Assembly: GCA_964404765.1 (NCBI GenBank)
Contig: CAYOLL010000043.1
Location: forward strand, 35,203 to 40,258
Origin: CAYOLL01 sp964404765 [NCBI: uncultured Gemmatimonadota bacterium]
GTDB taxonomy: Bacteria > 4572-55
DNA: 5,056 nt
Reading direction: 5' to 3'
Part shown: positions 1-5,056 of the stretch, piece by piece
Layout: every line of letters begins with the position of its first letter
Position numbering within the stretch: position 1 is the stretch's first letter
Made by a program: the position numbers and the translations under genes
Notes under the pieces: generated by a model
Told to the model about the DNA's origin: nothing
What the model saw: the letters and a program-made list of their open reading frames with translations, nothing else
Databases searched by the model: none

Positions 1-500
1 AACCAGCCCCGACGCCCGCGGCTGCAATTGAAAAGAAAGTAGAGCCGGCAGCAACTCCGGTAGTGATAGAAAAGAAAGTAGAGCCGGCTCCGACTGCGCC
101 GGTAACCGAGCCGGTAAAGCCGGCATTACCCATTACATCTTCCACGCCGACAACTCCACCCGCCGAAACGCCTGTCCCGGCAAAGATAGAAACACCTACT
201 GCCGCTTCAGCGCCGATAAAAAAGTATGCGAACAACCCCTCAACCTCGGCGCTGACCGATACTCAGATTAAAAACAAGTTTGCAACCGCGTTTCAGGCGG
301 ATGATTTAAAGGAGATGCGCAATCTGGTGAGTAATTATCCGGTCTCGATGATCGGGCTGTTTAATTCCTATAAAGATGCGCTCAAAACCCTGTCTGGCAA
401 TCAGGCCACGATGGTGCGGATGCAGGCCGAAATTATCGGGCGGCTGTTTGTGACCGAGCATGACGATGAGTCGTTGTGGGAACAGATTCGGCAGCAGTAG
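1..500 (+). CDS. 3' part of an unrecognised protein: Pro/Ala-rich linker plus helical C-terminal domain
   Basis: The frame is open from the left edge to a TAG stop at 498-500, so about 165 residues are visible and the true start lies outside the window. A GTG at 63 could be read as a start, but the reading frame and its repeat pattern continue unchanged upstream of it, so I reject it. The first 75 or so residues are low-complexity Pro, Ala, Thr, Val, Lys and Glu, with IEKKVEPA present twice. This resembles an extended, unstructured spacer such as those in envelope proteins of the TonB type, but no TonB domain follows. The last 85 or so residues, from about STSALTDTQIKNKF, look like a compact helical domain ending in EQIRQQ. 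I do not recognise this domain, and no catalytic motif is evident. The gene lies 25 bases upstream of the DUF29 gene on the same strand, so the two may share a transcript. Confidence 0.7.
   Translation, partial: PAPTPAAAIEKKVEPAATPVVIEKKVEPAPTAPVTEPVKPALPITSSTPTTPPAETPVPAKIETPTAASAPIKKYANNPSTSALTDTQIKNKFATAFQADDLKEMRNLVSNYPVSMIGLFNSYKDALKTLSGNQATMVRMQAEIIGRLFVTEHDDESLWEQIRQQ
27..104 (+). repeat. Two imperfect 39-bp direct repeats within the coding sequence
   Basis: The 20-mer at 30-49 is repeated exactly at 69-88, an offset of 39 bases or 13 codons, so the reading frame is kept. Each copy encodes IEKKVEPA followed by a short Thr/Pro/Val tail. Further PVTEPVKPA-like sequence follows in degraded form. 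More copies may lie left of the window. This is a coding repeat that expands the Pro-rich linker, not a separate element. Confidence 0.8.
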
Positions 501-516
501 AATGCTTACTGGGAAT

Positions 517-520
517 AGGA
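517..520 (+). promoter_or_regulatory. Ribosome binding site deciding the DUF29 start
   Basis: AGGA lies 5 bases before the ATG at 526. The alternative in-frame ATG at 502 begins one base after the upstream stop codon and has no comparable purine-rich site at a suitable distance. The open frame back to 460 overlaps the preceding gene. These points favour 526. Confidence 0.6.
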
Positions 521-525
521 ATGCC

Positions 526-948
526 ATGACTTGGAAAGAATTATCGGCCACATCACATTATCAAGCGGCTGTAGCTATCAAAGATGAACTGCAACGCGGC
601 CATACCGCCGAGGCCATGACCGGCGTAGAGGAGCTTATTGAAGCCTTGTCACGATCAGAAAAGCGCGCGTTAAAAAGTCAATTGATCCGGTTGATGCTGC
701 ATGTGATTAAGTGGGAAGCTCAGTCGGACAAGCGCACTCTCAGTTGGGTCGCGAGTATCAATGACGCCAGAGATGAAATTGCCGACATTCAAGAAGAAAC
801 GCCCAGTTTGACCGCTGAAGTCGTAAGCCGCTTGTGGGATAAATGCTTTACTGCGGCAAAGCGTACCGCTGAAGGCGAGATCGGCAAAAAGACAACTATC
901 ACCCATTTATCGTGGGCGGAAGTTTTTGAAGATTCTTACGATTTATAG
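526..948 (+). CDS. DUF29 domain-containing protein
   Basis: This is a 140-residue, probably cytosolic, all-helical protein. From about residue 35 to 120 it follows the DUF29 pattern: EELIEALSRSEKRALKSQL (35-53), then a hydrophobic helix ending in HVIKWE (59-64), then SWVASINDARDEI (73-85), PSL (93-95) and a final helix with an Ala/Arg-rich face (107-118). Its length fits the family, which is usually about 140-150 residues. The first 25 residues diverge from the usual opening of the family (an aromatic DFY-type motif) and read SHYQAAVAI instead. DUF29 has no established biochemical role and often sits in accessory regions. It follows the Pro-rich gene by 25 bases and precedes the Rpn-type nuclease by 51 bases. 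Family assignment is from memory of the sequence pattern; function is unknown. Confidence 0.78.
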   Translation: MTWKELSATSHYQAAVAIKDELQRGHTAEAMTGVEELIEALSRSEKRALKSQLIRLMLHVIKWEAQSDKRTLSWVASINDARDEIADIQEETPSLTAEVVSRLWDKCFTAAKRTAEGEIGKKTTITHLSWAEVFEDSYDL

Positions 949-970
949 CGCTGTCAATTCATCGTATATT
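942..970 (+). promoter_or_regulatory. Possible sigma-70 promoter of the Rpn-type gene
   Basis: TTTATA at 942-947 matches 4 of 6 bases of the -35 consensus. TATATT at 965-970 matches 5 of 6 bases of the -10 consensus. The spacer is 17 bases. Transcription would start near 977, leaving a leader of about 23 bases that holds the ribosome binding site. The -35 overlaps the last codons of the DUF29 gene. This is a pattern match only; read-through from upstream is equally possible. Confidence 0.3.
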
Positions 971-999
971 TACAAGGTCTGTTTTTATCGGAGATTGGA

Positions 1000-1908
1000 A
1001 TGATGAACGAGACCCGAACCTTAGTCAGCTTTGACTGGGCCATCAAAAATATTCTGCGCGACAAAGCCAACTATGACGTGTTGGAAGGCTTTTTGAGCAC
1101 GTTGCTGGAAAAAGACATCAAAATTCTGTCGTTAGTGGAAAGCGAAAGCAATCAACAATATGAATCCGACAAATTCAATCGGGTCGATTTGGTTGTTGAA
1201 GATGAGCATGGCGAAGTCTTTATTATTGAAGTTCAGAATGATCGCGAAATCCATTATTTGGAGCGGCTGTTGTATGGCAGTTCCAAGGCGATTGTGGATC
1301 ATATTGCGTTGGGCGATTCATACGAAAAAGTGAAAAAGGTTATCTCGATCAACATTCTGTATTTTCTTTTGGGCGAGGGCGAGACCGATTACATTTATCG
1401 GGGAAAAACCGATTTTTATGGCTTCAATGATCACAAAAAACTGGAGTTTCGGCATCGCAGGAAAGATGCGGTTCTCGGAAGCGGCGCTAAATCGGATCAG
1501 AATATCTTTCCGGAATATTACTTGATTGAAGTGGAACGCTTTCACAATCAAATCCGTAAAGACATTGATGAATGGGTCTATTTCTTCAAGAACTCGGAGA
1601 TCAGGCCGGAGTTCAAATCCAAGAATATCCAAAAAGCTAAAGAAAAGCTGGATTTGTTGAAGATGACGCCGGAGCAACGCAAGGCTTATGAACGCTACAA
1701 GCTGAATCGTATGAACGAGCGCGAGGCGATTGACTCGGCTAAGGAAGAAGGCCATACGGAAGGCCATGCGGAAGGTCGGGAAGCCGGGCTTAAAGAAACG
1801 GCTCGCAACATGCTGCGAAAAGGAAAATATAGTCCTGAAGACATTGCTGACGCGACCGGTTTAACGGTGGAGCAAATCAATGAGCTTGCAACGGAGATCA
1901 AGCATTAG
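1000..1908 (+). CDS. Rpn-family recombination-promoting nuclease / PD-(D/E)XK nuclease family putative transposase
   Basis: This 302-residue protein has the family opening (LVSFDWAIKNILRDKANYD, residues 8-26) followed by a PD-(D/E)XK nuclease core. The core shows D63 in NRVDLVVED and E77-V-Q79 in FIIEVQND, where Gln takes the place of the classical Lys, as is usual in this family (PDDEXK_2). Residues from about 205 to 250 are charged helix, followed by a Gly/Glu/His repeat linker (about 251-263) and a small C-terminal helical domain (about 264-302, with LRKGKYSPEDIADATGLT). E. coli Rpn proteins promote RecA-independent recombination and have DNase activity; related ones act as anti-phage toxins restrained by a C-terminal product. 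GGAG at 990-993 sits 6 bases from the ATG at 1000 and 9 bases from the second ATG at 1003, so either may be used. All visible catalytic residues are intact and the gene appears full length. It looks more A/T-rich than the radical SAM gene beyond it, consistent with transfer. Despite the 'transposase' label, I see no terminal repeats around it. Confidence 0.88.
   Translation: MMNETRTLVSFDWAIKNILRDKANYDVLEGFLSTLLEKDIKILSLVESESNQQYESDKFNRVDLVVEDEHGEVFIIEVQNDREIHYLERLLYGSSKAIVDHIALGDSYEKVKKVISINILYFLLGEGETDYIYRGKTDFYGFNDHKKLEFRHRRKDAVLGSGAKSDQNIFPEYYLIEVERFHNQIRKDIDEWVYFFKNSEIRPEFKSKNIQKAKEKLDLLKMTPEQRKAYERYKLNRMNEREAIDSAKEEGHTEGHAEGREAGLKETARNMLRKGKYSPEDIADATGLTVEQINELATEIKH
1750..1773 (+). repeat. 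12-bp imperfect tandem duplication in the linker of the Rpn gene
   Basis: The 12-mers at 1750-1761 and 1762-1773 differ at one base and encode GHTE and GHAE. A further degraded copy, beginning GGTCGGGAA, follows. The unit is in frame and encodes a (EGH/EGR)-type linker between the nuclease part and the C-terminal helical domain. Such EGREEG-type repeats are typical of this family. Confidence 0.8.
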
Positions 1909-1909
1909 G

Positions 1910-1946
1910 CACATCTTCCGACCGGAATGGAACGCCTGAAGATGTG
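1910..1946. terminator. Inverted repeat between convergent genes, possible bidirectional terminator
   Basis: The arms 1910-1918 (CACATCTTC) and 1938-1946 (GAAGATGTG) are perfectly complementary over 9 bp, with a 19-base loop. The repeat begins 2 bases after the stop of the Rpn gene and ends 7 bases before the stop of the convergent radical SAM gene. Only TTT follows on the plus strand, and no T-run follows on the minus strand, so intrinsic termination would be weak. Position is the best argument for a terminator; a fortuitous hairpin is possible. Confidence 0.4.
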
Positions 1947-1953
1947 TTTGCAT

Positions 1954-3399
1954 CTAAACTGACGGCTCCAAAAACCGGCTCATTTGACGACGATATTTAA
2001 TCAAGCCCGGAATATGGCGGATTTGCGCGGCCAGTCGGCGTAGCTTCTTTGGCCAAGGCATGGGCCGGCGCAGGGACAAAAAGCCAAAGTAATGATGGGT
2101 ATATTGATGCAGCGCCCGGTAAAAATCCGGCGGATACGAGCCGGGAAACATCAGGGCCAGATCGCCGCTGTCGGCCCAGTTCTTCTTAGCGCCCATTTGT
2201 CCGGCCACACGTTCGTAAAACGGTGTGCCTTTCAGCGGATAAGAAACGGAAATGCCGATATGATCCGGCAAACAAGTTTTTATTAAATTCAAAGTCAGTT
2301 GAATGTCCGCAAACTCCTCGCCCGGATAGCCATACTGCAGGAAAAAGCCAACCTTAATCTGTTGTTCCCGCAACCTTTTTGTCGCGGTTAAAATTTCCGA
2401 AACCTTCATATTTTTATCCATTGCGTCCAAGATTTTTTGCGAGCCGGATTCCGCGCCAAGCCAGACTTCGGCACAGCCGGAGCGAGCCAGTTCCGCCGCA
2501 AATTCCGGCGTAATCAGGTCAGCCCGGCTTAGGCATTTGTAAGGCAAATGCGCATTCAACGCCGTCAGGCAATCGCCAAATTCGGCCAGCCAGCCGGGCT
2601 TGAGCGCAAAAATATCGTCGGTCATCCAGACATGATCGGCTTTTAGCTGCTGTTGCAGATAGGCAAACTGTTCGGCCACGCGCCGCGCCGGCAGCGCTTT
2701 GTAGATTCGGCCGTACAGCGGTTTGGCGCACCAGTTGCAGTGGTATGGGCAGCCGTGAGAAGTGGACACGTTCAGCGAAAAATAGCCGTGCGCCGCCTGC
2801 CACATGCGGCGATAAGGCGTCAGATCAATCTTATCCCATAACGGGGCCGGCGATTTTTCAAGATCAAAATTGGCCCGTGGCAACGGGTTCTGGTGGTACA
2901 CGCCGCCCTGCTTTGTCAAATATGACAGGCCATCCAGCGCCAACAAGCCGGAATCAGCCGGGTTTTGGGCGCAAATTTTGAGCAGATTGACGACGGTTTG
3001 CTCGGCCTGACGATGGATTACGACATCAAAACCGGCGTGCAAATATGCCTCGGCCTGATCGGCGGCATCCGACCCATGGGCAATAAACAACCCGGCAGCA
3101 GGGCGCGTTGCAATGGCTCGAAAGATGGCCCGGCGCATGTTCTCCAAGCACATTTTGGTTAGATAATTGAAATCATCATCATAGAGAATGAAGACCTCTG
3201 GCTGAACGGCGCGAATCGCCTGGATTAAGCTGGCCTCGTCCCGATCAAACATCACGTCGTAAAAAGTGACATCGAGGCCCAACTCCTGCTTAAGCCAGGC
3301 CGCCAAAATCAGCGGAGCCAGCGGCGGGTAAGGTTTGCGGACGGCCGCTTCCTTTGGGTCGAGATGGAGGAAATAGGAATGGGTGAGCAGGATTTTCAT
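1954..3399 (-). CDS. Radical SAM protein with N-terminal cobalamin-binding-type domain
   Basis: This is a 481-residue cytosolic iron-sulfur enzyme. Residues 1 to about 150 resemble the B12-binding fold found in front of class B radical SAM enzymes: MKILLTHSYF strand, PPLAPLILAAWLKQELG helix (25-41), then VTFYDVMFD and a strand PEVFILYDDD (67-76). The radical SAM core begins near residue 207, with the [4Fe-4S]-binding triad C217-x3-C221-x2-C224 in HGCPYHCNWCAKP. It continues with WLGAESGSQKILDAM (313-327) and LQYGYPGEEFADIQLTL (354-370), both characteristic of this superfamily. The tail from about 440 is rich in Arg and Lys. No SPASM-type cysteine cluster is visible. Relatives include methylases and cyclases of lipids, pigments and natural products; the substrate here cannot be told. 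The ATG start has no clear ribosome binding site. Upstream by 83 bases is the nucleotidyltransferase gene, on the same strand, so the pair may act in one pathway. Confidence 0.88.
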   Translation of the reverse strand: MKILLTHSYFLHLDPKEAAVRKPYPPLAPLILAAWLKQELGLDVTFYDVMFDRDEASLIQAIRAVQPEVFILYDDDFNYLTKMCLENMRRAIFRAIATRPAAGLFIAHGSDAADQAEAYLHAGFDVVIHRQAEQTVVNLLKICAQNPADSGLLALDGLSYLTKQGGVYHQNPLPRANFDLEKSPAPLWDKIDLTPYRRMWQAAHGYFSLNVSTSHGCPYHCNWCAKPLYGRIYKALPARRVAEQFAYLQQQLKADHVWMTDDIFALKPGWLAEFGDCLTALNAHLPYKCLSRADLITPEFAAELARSGCAEVWLGAESGSQKILDAMDKNMKVSEILTATKRLREQQIKVGFFLQYGYPGEEFADIQLTLNLIKTCLPDHIGISVSYPLKGTPFYERVAGQMGAKKNWADSGDLALMFPGSYPPDFYRALHQYTHHYFGFLSLRRPMPWPKKLRRLAAQIRHIPGLIKYRRQMSRFLEPSV

Positions 3400-3414
3400 T
3401 TTTGCAATTACTAC

Positions 3415-3441
3415 ATGGATATGCAGGATGGACAGGATAAA
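3415..3441. repeat. Short 9-bp-periodic AGGAT repeat in the intergenic spacer
   Basis: Three adjacent 9-mers read ATGGATATG, CAGGATGGA and CAGGATAAA. The last two share their first six bases and all three share GGAT at the same phase. On the minus strand this reads as TATCCTGTCCATCCTG. Similar CAGGATGGACAGGAT strings recur between genes in many environmental bacterial genomes as I recall them; this window alone shows only one copy. It fills much of the leader of the radical SAM gene. Confidence 0.5.
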
Positions 3442-3482
3442 AAATAGAATATTGTTATGGATCTACCGTGGCTGAATCGTCA

Positions 3483-4322
3483 TCATTTTTGTGTGTCAGC
3501 ATAGATATGGGAATGGTCGTTGCGATGCAGTTTCGCCATGCCTTCTTGTAAGATCAGGCTGTGACCGATCAGGTGGGGATATTTTCGATGCAAGCGGGCA
3601 GCGTAGTGTTGAAAGATTAATCGGTTCAGGCGCGACAGGGCGCTGATGTCGATAGGCCAAAAATTGCGCTTGGCCTCTTCCAGAAGATAGAACGCATCGG
3701 AATTATTCGCATCACGCATATTCGGCAAGCAGTCAAAAACCCATGCGTTTGCTTCCAATAACCGGTTTTTAAAGGCCGGATTGTAGAGCGAAACCATCTG
3801 GGTTATTTGCACCGCCGTGTAATAGTTGTGCTGAGGGACACCCGGATGATCCTCATCCACCAGATAGTTGACGCAGAGTAACTCGCGCTTGCCCAATAGC
3901 TTGGACAGTACAACCAGGATCAAATAGGTCAGCCACAGTCGGTGGCGGGCAGTGACAATAAACAAGTCGATATCGTCGCGCTGCCGACAGGATTCAAACG
4001 CATTGGCTCCGGTCAAGCCGACATATTTGATCCACGGCAGCCGGGTTACCCAACGGACGCATGTGCGGTGTTGTTGAAAAAGTTGGCGGCTCCAGGCTTT
4101 TTTTTGCCGGCAGATCGCTTCCAATTCATTATATCGGTCAGCGGCAAATAGCAAGTTGCCTGTTTCTACAACCTGACCGGCGCAGATTAAAGTTGTCAGC
4201 GTATCCGCAAACGCCGCTTCGGACATCGCTACGTCCAGGTAGCAATAAACCTGTCGCCGACAAAAGGCCGATTGAAAAACATGGGCCATGGAGATGACGG
4301 ACAAAATCTTTTCCTGACTCAT
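3483..4322 (-). CDS. Nucleotidyltransferase-domain protein with probable N-terminal winged helix
   Basis: I place the start at the ATG at 4322 (279 residues); an in-frame TTG at 4331 would add three residues. Neither start has a strong ribosome binding site. Residues 1 to about 65 look like a winged-helix module (EKILSVIS near the start, then a QVVETGNLLFAADRYNEL wing). A charged helix follows, then a minimal nucleotidyltransferase core: YVGLTGANAF, then 7 residues, then DDIDLFIVT. The acidic pair D117 and D119 (ATG numbering) fits the metal-binding DxD, but the usual Gly-Ser is Gly-Ala. Further on, VNYLVDED and NYYTAVQITQMVSLYN match the 'NYFL ... YTA-E-QM-LY' pattern that I recall in this family. 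Family members are of unknown substrate; possible roles are nucleotidyl transfer to a small molecule or protein. The gene starts 24 bases after the HIT gene and precedes the radical SAM gene. A toxin-type MNT enzyme is less likely, as there is no HEPN partner. Confidence 0.72.
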   Translation of the reverse strand: MSQEKILSVISMAHVFQSAFCRRQVYCYLDVAMSEAAFADTLTTLICAGQVVETGNLLFAADRYNELEAICRQKKAWSRQLFQQHRTCVRWVTRLPWIKYVGLTGANAFESCRQRDDIDLFIVTARHRLWLTYLILVVLSKLLGKRELLCVNYLVDEDHPGVPQHNYYTAVQITQMVSLYNPAFKNRLLEANAWVFDCLPNMRDANNSDAFYLLEEAKRNFWPIDISALSRLNRLIFQHYAARLHRKYPHLIGHSLILQEGMAKLHRNDHSHIYADTQK

Positions 4323-4346
4323 ATTCCACAATTCGTATTCCGAATA

Positions 4347-4694
4347 TTATTTACGCGCAACCATAGGGCCCAATGCGCGGCCGCCAATTAAGTGCAAATG
4401 CAAATGGTAGACTTCCTGACCGCCGTGCTTGTTGCAATTGATGATCAAGCGGTAGCCGTCTTCGGCAATTCCCTCTTTTTTAGCTAATTGGCCCGCGATA
4501 TAAACCATGTGACCAACTAAAGCTTCATCTTCGGGCTGAATATCGTTGGCGGTGGGAATGACTTTGGTTGGCACAATCAAAATATGCGTTGGCGCTGCCG
4601 GATTAATATCGCGAAAGGCCGTGACCAGATCGTCTTTATAAACCGTGTTGGAGGGGATCTCGCCCCGAATTATTTTGGCAAAAAGGGTCGGCAT
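4347..4694 (-). CDS. hinT: HIT family hydrolase, HinT-like purine nucleoside phosphoramidase
   Basis: This complete 115-residue cytosolic protein hydrolyses nucleoside phosphoramidates, such as AMP linked to lysine or other amines, and aminoacyl-adenylates if it behaves like known HinT proteins. The opening [13 protein letters not shown] and [16 protein letters not shown] (29-44) are typical. The histidine triad is H97-L-H99-L-H101 within [16 protein letters not shown]99 would be the AMP-accepting nucleophile. The ending [10 protein letters not shown] is typical of the gammaproteobacterial version. Length agrees with E. coli HinT (119 residues). A strong GGAG site at 4701-4704 lies 6 bases from the ATG at 4694. 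It is the likely first close partner of the nucleotidyltransferase gene 24 bases downstream and follows the Trm112-like gene by 93 bases. No key residue is missing. The gene symbol is by family resemblance. Confidence 0.93.
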   Translation of the reverse strand: MPTLFAKIIRGEIPSNTVYKDDLVTAFRDINPAAPTHILIVPTKVIPTANDIQPEDEALVGHMVYIAGQLAKKEGIAEDGYRLIINCNKHGGQEVYHLHLHLIGGRALGPMVARK

Positions 4695-4700
4695 AAACTA

Positions 4701-4704
4701 CTCC
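4701..4704 (-). promoter_or_regulatory. Ribosome binding site of the HIT gene
   Basis: On the minus strand GGAG lies 6 bases before the ATG at 4694. It is the clearest Shine-Dalgarno sequence on this strand and fixes the start of the HIT protein. Confidence 0.8.
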
Positions 4705-4787
4705 ATTCAAAAGAAGGAAAACGGCGGAATAGCAAGCTTTAGCCTGCAAGCGCCCGATTAGCGCAGTCACGTGCAAGCTGAAATTTG

Positions 4788-5056
4788 CTACTCCTGTCCG
4801 AAATCAGTAAGTTGGCGGGTGGGAATGGCATTACTTTTAAGCATCACCGGAATTCCGGATACAATTTTGTAGATGGTTTGGCCATCGTTTGTCAGCAGCG
4901 CCTCTTCCAGCGGACTTTCGACCGGCAGATCATCGCTGTACAGGACTTTGCCCTGCCGGATTGCCGCGTTGAGCTTATCCAATCGCTGTGGGGTTAGCAT
5001 TTTAAGCGGCTGTTGTGTTGTGGGGCAGCACAGGATTTCCAAAAGTTTGGCGTCAA
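4788..5056 (-). CDS. Trm112-like protein, 5' end outside the window
   Basis: At least 88 residues are visible, and the frame stays open to the right edge. A TTG at 5042 gives MEILCCP, but the preceding codons read D-A-K-L, so the protein fits the family opening (M)DxKLLEILCCP and starts beyond 5056. The base before GAC is TT of an unknown codon, which is not ATG, so the start lies at least two codons before the Asp. The C-terminal part, from LEEALLTNDGQTIYKIVSGIPVML, is the Trm112 signature ending in the GIPVML motif. In eukaryotes and archaea Trm112 activates methyltransferases; in gammaproteobacteria small relatives (YcaR/UPF0434) occur beside lpxK and kdsB and have no settled role. This protein is longer than YcaR (about 60 residues) by an insertion near LDKLNAAIRQG. 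Only the first two cysteines (CC) are present and the CPxC zinc ligands are absent, as in other long forms that I recall. Confidence 0.8.
   Translation of the reverse strand, partial: DAKLLEILCCPTTQQPLKMLTPQRLDKLNAAIRQGKVLYSDDLPVESPLEEALLTNDGQTIYKIVSGIPVMLKSNAIPTRQLTDFGQE

Noticed and set aside
63-65. GTG as the start of the first gene
   Set aside because: The same frame is open to the window edge and carries the same repeat unit upstream, so the GTG is an internal Val codon.
460-525. Longer N-terminus for the DUF29 protein
   Set aside because: It would overlap the end of the preceding gene, adds residues unlike the family, and lacks the ribosome binding site found before 526.
1318-1767. 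149-codon antisense frame within the Rpn gene
   Set aside because: It lies opposite a confidently recognised nuclease gene and shows no family motif; it is a coding shadow.
1000-1908. Insertion sequence around the 'transposase' gene
   Set aside because: No terminal inverted repeats or target duplications are seen flanking it; Rpn-family proteins are not classical transposases.
1880-1939. Short out-of-frame ORF at the end of the Rpn gene, with GGTGGAG upstream
   Set aside because: The spacing to the ATG is good, but the product of 19 residues has no recognisable feature and ends inside the inverted repeat; chance is the simpler explanation.
2519-2803. Alternative minus-strand frame inside the radical SAM gene
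   Set aside because: It is a shifted frame of a gene with clear cysteine and core motifs; no independent signal supports it.
4331-4345. ATTCG/CGAAT inverted repeat just before the nucleotidyltransferase start
   Set aside because: Only 5 bp with a 5-base loop in A/T-rich sequence; too weak to call an operator or terminator.

Overview
This 5,056-base window has mid-range G+C and looks like the chromosome of a gammaproteobacterium. The main clues are the style of the HIT protein and of the Trm112-like protein, plus a DUF29 protein next to an Rpn-family nuclease. That mix is common in environmental gammaproteobacteria such as methanotrophs and sulfur oxidisers. The taxon is an inference from protein style, not a measured assignment. 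No rRNA, tRNA, CRISPR array or insertion sequence is visible.

Left part, plus strand (1-1908): the 3' end of an unrecognised protein with a Pro/Ala/Lys/Glu-rich linker; 25 bases later a DUF29 protein; then, after a 51-base gap holding a possible promoter, an Rpn-family PD-(D/E)XK nuclease ('putative transposase'). Rpn proteins promote recombination, and some are now described as anti-phage toxins. This block looks like accessory genome.

Centre (1909-1953): two convergent transcription units meet at a 45-base gap containing a 9-bp perfect inverted repeat, possibly a shared terminator.

Right part, minus strand, read from the right edge: a Trm112-like protein whose start lies outside the window; a complete HinT-like histidine-triad hydrolase; a protein with a probable winged-helix N-terminus and a nucleotidyltransferase domain; and a cobalamin-binding-type radical SAM enzyme. 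HIT and nucleotidyltransferase are 24 bases apart and probably co-transcribed. The nucleotidyltransferase and the radical SAM gene are separated by 83 bases that carry a short AGGAT-type repeat. The first two are housekeeping families. The last two form an uncharacterised enzyme pair.

The observations most worth a second look are the Rpn gene, with possible internal starts for an autoinhibitory C-terminal product and a 12-bp tandem repeat just before that domain; the nucleotidyltransferase/radical SAM pair, with a variant GS motif and no B12-ligand histidine motif; and the repeat between them. Nothing in the window proves a new system.
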